A program made the position numbers and the translations under genes. Positions 41,657-45,770 of a stretch of 45,770 nucleotides of DNA are shown piece after piece. Position 1 is the stretch's first letter, and each line of letters starts with the position of its first letter. Under the pieces are notes generated by a model. The model was not told the origin of the DNA and ran no database searches. It was given only the letters and a program-made list of their open reading frames with translations. Source of the DNA: Hungatella sp. (GTDB lineage Bacteria; Bacillota; Clostridia; Lachnospirales; Lachnospiraceae); contig JAAWBS010000017.1 of assembly GCA_022792815.1 (NCBI GenBank), forward strand, positions 1 to 45,770. Reading direction: 5' to 3'.

Positions 41657-43753
41657 TTGGATAAAATCTTTCTGCAATTGCTGAATATGAGCGCCGCCGC
41701 CGGATGGCTGGTTCTGGCCGTCATGGTGCTGCGGTTTTTTATGAAAAAAGCTCCCCGGTGGCTGACCTGCATTCTCTGGGGAATCGTGGCAGTCCGGCTT
41801 GTATGTCCCTTCTTCCTGGAAAGCCCCTTAAGCCTGATTCCCAGCCCCCAGCTGATAAGCCCCTATGAGGTCCAATATGGCGGGCACCCTGCTGTCACCA
41901 GCGGAATCCCCGCCCTCAACAGCATAGTAAACCCTGTCTTAAGCCATAGCCTCTCCCCCACTCCCGGGGCCAGCGTCAACCCTCTGCATGTCTGGATGAC
42001 CCTGGCCGGAGTCCTGTGGTTTTCAGGATTCCTGGCACTCCTTTTCCATGCCCTGGCAAGTTTCCTCCGGATACGCAGAATCGTGGAAGAATCCGTCCCT
42101 CTGCAGGACAACGTCCGGCTCTGCGACCACATCGGCTCCCCCTTTATCCTGGGAATCCTGCGGCCAAAGATCTATCTTCCCTCCGGCATAGACAGACAGG
42201 AACTTCCCCTTGTGCTTGCCCACGAACACGCCCACTTAAAGCGGAGGGACCACTGGTGGAAGCCCTTGGGGTATCTGCTGCTGTCCGTCTACTGGTTCCA
42301 CCCCCTGATCTGGGCGGCCTACGTCCTCTTTTGCCGGGACATTGAACTTGCCTGCGATGAAAACGTGATCAGAGACATGAAGTCGGACGAAAAAAAAGCC
42401 TACTCCCATGCCCTGGTATCCCTAAGCCTCCGCCGACGGCTAATCAGCGCCTGCCCCCTGGCCTTCGGAGAAAGCAGTATAAAAGACAGGGTGAACACGG
42501 TGCTGCACTATAAAAAGCCCGCATTCTGGGTGATCGGGGCCGCCGGGGCCGCCTGTTTGGCTGCGGCAGTGTGTTTTCTGACCAATCCTGTAGAAAAAAA
42601 CCACATGGCCGGCGACGATACCATGGTCCAGTATGAAGGCCAATGGTACCCCAAAGAAGCTTTGTCGGAAGACACTCTCCGATGGCTGGAGATGTACAAC
42701 CGCTTGCCGCCGGAAAAACGGCTGGCCCTCAGCTATGTCCCGTGGGACCTGTATGAACTCTCCGGTCACAGAGACGGCTCCAATATGCCGGTCACTGTCG
42801 AGACAAGCCCAGAATCCCCAAACTCCCGGACAGACCAAGACCCTCTCACAAACCAGGGATCCAAAGAACTGCAGACAGACCAAGATCCTCGGACAGATCG
42901 GGAGCCTCAGGCAAACCAGGAATCCAAAGAACCTGAGACAGGCCGGGAGCAGGAGGACGAAACACACAAGGACACAGAAGAGGCACCTCGGTCAGACCTG
43001 GACCAAGCCATCTGCCGCGCCATAATGGAACACTACAAACACTCTTACAGGCAAGTTTACGATTTTGCCTGCTGTGATTTCCTTATGCTGGAAATGGTTT
43101 CGGGCACGCCGAAAGCCGACGGCTCAGCCCATACAGTAATCTGCTACGGCTGGACCCTCTATCAGCAATATACGATATCACAAACAGGTCTGGAGAGTGC
43201 AGGCGGCTGCCATGTGCCCGCTGCACTGACTTTTGAGACAGACCAGGACCAGTACATTCTGAAAGAATACTGGACACCCGGTGACGGCAGCTACTTTGTA
43301 TCAGATATTCAGAATAAGTTTCCCAGCCATCTTGCAGACGACGGAATTGACAGCCAGAAATATATTATCCGGCAGCAGCAGAGCTGTTACAGCCAGGCAG
43401 TACGGGCCGCAGGCCTGGACACAGAACCGGTGATCAGCCAGCTTTTAGAAGACCTCAGCTCCGGCCTGGGCTCTTCCTTTCACCCCCAGTCCATTGCCAC
43501 TCAACAGAATTCCCAGTACAGAGAGCTGATCAAATACGGAGAATACACCCTTGCCTATTTCCTGAACCGGTTTGAACACGGCGGGGAGCCTGACCCAAAG
43601 GGGAGGATCATGGCTCTCATCTGCGAAGAACTGCTGCGGACCAGAGATACCCTTCCTCTCAATGCCTCCGACGCTGCCGACGGCCGGCTCTGGTACGACA
43701 CTCTCCGTGCCCATGCCCTCAATCTGGTGACACCCTATTTAAAAGAAGAGTAA
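41657..43753 (+). CDS. M56-family (BlaR1-like) membrane metallopeptidase with a non-penicillin-binding C-terminal domain
   Basis: The 698-residue protein has N-terminal membrane helices (GWLVLAVMVLRFFMKK; LTCILWGIVAVRLVCPFF), then the M56 zinc peptidase with HEHAH (189-193) and the downstream ELACDENVI Glu. A further helix near residue 290 is followed by an extracellular part. This starts with a low-complexity linker of degenerate repeats rich in TDQDP, NQ and SKE (about 380-440) and ends in a ~260-residue domain without SxxK/SxN/KTG penicillin-binding motifs. Start TTG at 41657 has AAGGAGG 7 nt upstream and is preferred over a GTG at 41633. It presumably cleaves BlaI when the outer domain senses an unknown signal. 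Confidence 0.88.
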   Translation: MDKIFLQLLNMSAAAGWLVLAVMVLRFFMKKAPRWLTCILWGIVAVRLVCPFFLESPLSLIPSPQLISPYEVQYGGHPAVTSGIPALNSIVNPVLSHSLSPTPGASVNPLHVWMTLAGVLWFSGFLALLFHALASFLRIRRIVEESVPLQDNVRLCDHIGSPFILGILRPKIYLPSGIDRQELPLVLAHEHAHLKRRDHWWKPLGYLLLSVYWFHPLIWAAYVLFCRDIELACDENVIRDMKSDEKKAYSHALVSLSLRRRLISACPLAFGESSIKDRVNTVLHYKKPAFWVIGAAGAACLAAAVCFLTNPVEKNHMAGDDTMVQYEGQWYPKEALSEDTLRWLEMYNRLPPEKRLALSYVPWDLYELSGHRDGSNMPVTVETSPESPNSRTDQDPLTNQGSKELQTDQDPRTDREPQANQESKEPETGREQEDETHKDTEEAPRSDLDQAICRAIMEHYKHSYRQVYDFACCDFLMLEMVSGTPKADGSAHTVICYGWTLYQQYTISQTGLESAGGCHVPAALTFETDQDQYILKEYWTPGDGSYFVSDIQNKFPSHLADDGIDSQKYIIRQQQSCYSQAVRAAGLDTEPVISQLLEDLSSGLGSSFHPQSIATQQNSQYRELIKYGEYTLAYFLNRFEHGGEPDPKGRIMALICEELLRTRDTLPLNASDAADGRLWYDTLRAHALNLVTPYLKEE

Positions 43754-43778
43754 CAGGCAAGAGAAACCTGATCTTTCC

Positions 43779-44068
43779 CAATGTCATTAACGTAAGAAAA
43801 AGAACAATGCCGGATACCTTTACTCCAATCTATAGAGTAAAGATATCCGGCATTACACAACCAGAAACAGCTGGGACCATCCGGCTGTTTCACATACGCG
43901 GCCAATCATTCTCAAATTCAACCGGGCGGATCAAACTGATATCACAACAGGGTCGTTTTTGAGAATTATTCATACAATCACCTGCCTTACGGAATACGAA
44001 AAATATCAGTTTCCTATTTCTATTTTACAGCAAAATGCAGAAAAAGGAATCCTAAGTTAATGACATTG
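43779..44068. mobile_element. ~290 bp multi-hairpin element with CAATGTCATTAAC inverted termini
   Basis: CAATGTCATTAAC (43779-43791) and its exact complement GTTAATGACATTG (44056-44068) bound the element; a second TTAATGACATTG follows at 44071-44082. Inside are a ~20 bp stem (AATGCCGGATA...CTTTACTC with GAGTAAAG...TATCCGGCATT, 43806-43854), GAAACAGC/GCTGTTTC, and ATTCTCAAA/TTTGAGAAT. No transposase frame exists. On the minus strand the first stem is followed by a T-rich tract, so it may also terminate transcription from the radical SAM gene. Confidence 0.65.
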
Positions 44069-44110
44069 CCTTAATGACATTGCACAAACACAGACTTTCA
44101 GCGTTTTATT

Positions 44111-45025
44111 TTATCTACTCAAATTCTGTAAATCCGTTAAAACACGGTTCTTTCCCGCAGACTTTTTAATCTTTTCATGGTAAAAAAAATTCACAATCAC
44201 CGGCGGAGCCTCAAAATCTCTGGCCATGCTGTCATCATTGGTCACATAGTCCAGGCCGATTTCGGCGGCATAGTCTCTCAACCTTGCGTCCAGAGCCTCC
44301 CAGTAGCTCTGGTTCTTCTGGTTGTAGATTTCATGATACAGTGGCACAAGCTGAGGGTATTTCTCCCCTATGTAATCCAGGATCACCGCCTTGTAGCTGC
44401 CCCGCAGATTGAGATTTTCCAGCCAGATTACATTGCACTGCCCCTTAACCCGCCGGATGATGGCCTCCACATCCGTGATCCCCGGAAAAATAGGGGAGAT
44501 AAAACAGGCCGTAAAGACCTTATCCCGGTGAAACCGCTCCATGGCGTCAAGGCGCCGCTCAATAGAAACCGCCTTGTCCATATCCCGCCCAAACTCCTCG
44601 TCCAGCGTGTTGACAGACCAGGACACACGGGCAGCCGGAAAGTCCCGGATTAAATCCAAATCCCGCAAAACCAGATCAGACTTGGTGGCAATGGTGATCT
44701 TGGCGCCGCTCTGCCTTAACTGGATCAGCAGCTGTCTCGTCCGCTCGAACACTTTCTCCTGAGGCTGATACGGGTCTGTGACAGAGCCGATAAACAGTTT
44801 CCTGCCGCCATAGCGCTCCGGGTGTTTGATCTCGGGCCAGTATTTCACATCCAGAAACTCTCCCCACGGCTCCGGGTGGTTGGAAAACCGCTTCATGAAA
44901 GAAGCATAACAGTATTTGCAGCCATGGGTACAGCCTACATAGGGATTGACCGAATAATCCGAAACCGGAAGATTGGACTTTGTCAGAATCCCTTTCACCT
45001 TAACCGACTGTATGATTGGTTCCAT
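44111..45025 (-). CDS. Radical SAM protein, spore photoproduct lyase-like (Rv2578c family)
   Basis: The 304-residue protein has the radical SAM motif CTHGCKYCYASF (CxxxCxxC for the 4Fe-4S cluster), preceded by SDYSVNPYVG. It continues with LFIGSVTDPYQPQEKVFERT, ITIATKSDLVLRDLDLIRDF, WSVNTLDEEFGRDMDKAVSI and CFISPIFPGITDVEAIIRRV. This is the SPL/Rv2578c-like group, which includes spore photoproduct lyase relatives of unknown function; the Cys of true SPL near the C-terminus is not evident. GGAGGGG precedes the ATG. The gene is alone in its direction and faces the structured element downstream. Function unresolved; an intact rSAM enzyme. Confidence 0.9.
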   Translation of the reverse strand: MEPIIQSVKVKGILTKSNLPVSDYSVNPYVGCTHGCKYCYASFMKRFSNHPEPWGEFLDVKYWPEIKHPERYGGRKLFIGSVTDPYQPQEKVFERTRQLLIQLRQSGAKITIATKSDLVLRDLDLIRDFPAARVSWSVNTLDEEFGRDMDKAVSIERRLDAMERFHRDKVFTACFISPIFPGITDVEAIIRRVKGQCNVIWLENLNLRGSYKAVILDYIGEKYPQLVPLYHEIYNQKNQSYWEALDARLRDYAAEIGLDYVTNDDSMARDFEAPPVIVNFFYHEKIKKSAGKNRVLTDLQNLSR

Positions 45026-45199
45026 GCTCCCCTCCTTTCGGTCAGATTGGGATCGTCTTCAAACTCACCTGTCTTTAAATCTGTCTTGGTCCCGTGAAAA
45101 AAGAGCCGGGACTGAATGTTATTTTTTCATCCATTGAAACCCCTCTTGTTATGGATTCTGAGACACAAAGGTTCTCTTACAGGGCCCTTGACTGTCCCG

Positions 45200-45340
45200 T
45201 CAAGCCTCATTGTCAGACTTTTTATCAGTTTTTTTGTCGGACTTTTTCTTAAGTACATTTCTGCCGATGATAAAGGCCGCCAATGCTACAAATGCGATTG
45301 TGTTAATCTGTTTAAACAAATCATACATCTCCTGTTTCAT
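45200..45340 (-). CDS. Small single-pass membrane protein (46 aa)
   Basis: The frame encodes MKQEMYDLFKQINTIAFVAL, a hydrophobic stretch AAFIIGRNVL, and a highly charged tail KKKSDKKTDKKSDNEA. One membrane helix is predicted with a basic cytoplasmic end. The ATG at 45340 is 5 nt from GAGGG; an ATG four codons upstream sits too close to its own GAGG. A perfect-spaced promoter lies about 70 bp upstream, supporting real expression. No family is recognised. Confidence 0.6.
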   Translation of the reverse strand: MKQEMYDLFKQINTIAFVALAAFIIGRNVLKKKSDKKTDKKSDNEA

Positions 45341-45406
45341 ACTTTCCCTCATCCTCTTTCTTGTACTGGATTTTACATCTGCCCGGATACTCCGGCAATC
45401 CATTTC

Positions 45407-45435
45407 ATTATATGGAAACCTTTTGGAAAAGTCAA
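45407..45435 (-). promoter_or_regulatory. Consensus promoter of the small membrane protein
   Basis: On the minus strand TTGACT (45435-45430), 17 bp, and TATAAT (45412-45407) precede the small gene by about 67 bp. The pattern is nearly perfect sigma-70. Confidence 0.8.
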
Positions 45436-45441
45436 TAGACT

Positions 45442-45770
45442 TTAAATCCTAATCCGACACCACGCTTCTATGCTTTGGCCCCATAACTGTACTGGCCCAT
45501 GACTGATCAGCGGAGTGGTTAGCCATGGTGTGAACAGGAACCTATGCTTTACTCCTGCAGTCCGCATCATTGCGTCACCTGCCGCCTGGAAAACCAGGGA
45601 CTCCGGATTAAAAACCGGGATAACTGCCGTCACAGACACAAAATAATCCCCCTAGCGCCGCAGCATCTCCCACCCAATGGTACAGGGTCCCCCGCAGGAG
45701 AGTCCTGCCATAATCGTATCCATATCCCTGTCAACGGAATGGAGTTTTCCGTCATCGGCTTTTGTCGTCC
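45442..45770 (-). pseudogene. Decayed C-terminal part of a diaminopropionate ammonia-lyase-like gene (runs off right edge)
   Basis: The minus-strand frame from the right edge reads DGKLHSVDRDMDTIMAGLSC then GGPCTIGWEMLRR, matching the conserved DMxTIMAGLxCGEP...GWEIL of diaminopropionate ammonia-lyase (YgeX/DpaL), a fold-type II PLP enzyme. A TAG at 45654-45652 interrupts it, after which GDYFVSVTA continues the match before the frame loses similarity. The gene is therefore broken. Confidence 0.65.

Overview
The window looks like chromosomal DNA of a gut-type Gram-positive Clostridia, most likely Lachnospiraceae (Enterocloster/Hungatella-like). The reasons are the AGGAGG ribosome binding sites, many short co-directional operons, a PepV-type dipeptidase, Rpn-family nuclease, WYL and AraC regulators, and a citrate lyase cluster. 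No rRNA, tRNA or CRISPR array was seen. The first ~3.6 kb is clearly more AT-rich than the rest.

Layout. (1) 1-3660, minus strand: the start of an exopolysaccharide-type locus (degenerate tyrosine-recombinase-like protein, family 4 glycosyltransferase, heparinase II/III-like protein running off the left edge). Upstream is an AT-rich 140 bp segment bounded by perfect 15 bp inverted repeats that contains an outward promoter, a candidate phase-variable switch. (2) 3754-4204: a scar of gene fragments. (3) 4269-9778: citrate lyase citD-citE-citF plus a CitMHS-type transporter, transcribed away from a LysR regulator. (4) 9784-10515: a glycosyltransferase-51 peptidoglycan enzyme. (5) 10743-25135: a 12-gene minus-strand operon: SLC13/DASS permease, MalY/PatB C-S lyase, complete Dpp/Opp-type ABC importer, FAD oxidoreductase, MmgE/PrpD protein, divergent EPSP-synthase paralogue, LacI regulator and M20 dipeptidase. 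One consensus sigma-70 promoter precedes it, with repeated GAAAACGNTAT motifs that may be the LacI operators. This is the best candidate for an undescribed system: import of a peptide-like or conjugated compound, cleavage by dipeptidase and C-S lyase, then processing of the released acid.

(6) 25587-32656, minus strand: small accessory genes (Gfo/Idh/MocA oxidoreductase, VOC-DUF3795 fusion, AraC, GNAT, methyltransferase, PNPOx-like, GyrI-like, YciI). (7) 33464-36196, plus strand: ABM-like protein, short DUF3795 protein, WYL regulator, Rpn nuclease. (8) 36393-40378, minus strand: DUF2000 remnant, EamA transporter, AraC regulator, decayed HAD and Gfo genes, zinc-ribbon nucleoside phosphorylase. 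(9) 40692-43753, plus strand: cupin, then a BlaI/BlaR1 pair without a visible beta-lactamase. (10) 44111-45770, minus strand: SPL-like radical SAM protein, small membrane protein, and a decayed diaminopropionate ammonia-lyase running off the right edge.

Two miniature inverted-repeat elements are visible. The TAGGCATTTGCGAAACTCAAA family occurs four times, one copy with an 11 bp target duplication and an outward -35 box that builds a promoter with the flanking -10. A second, ~290 bp multi-hairpin element has CAATGTCATTAAC termini. Several pseudogenes have intact ends joined across an internal deletion.
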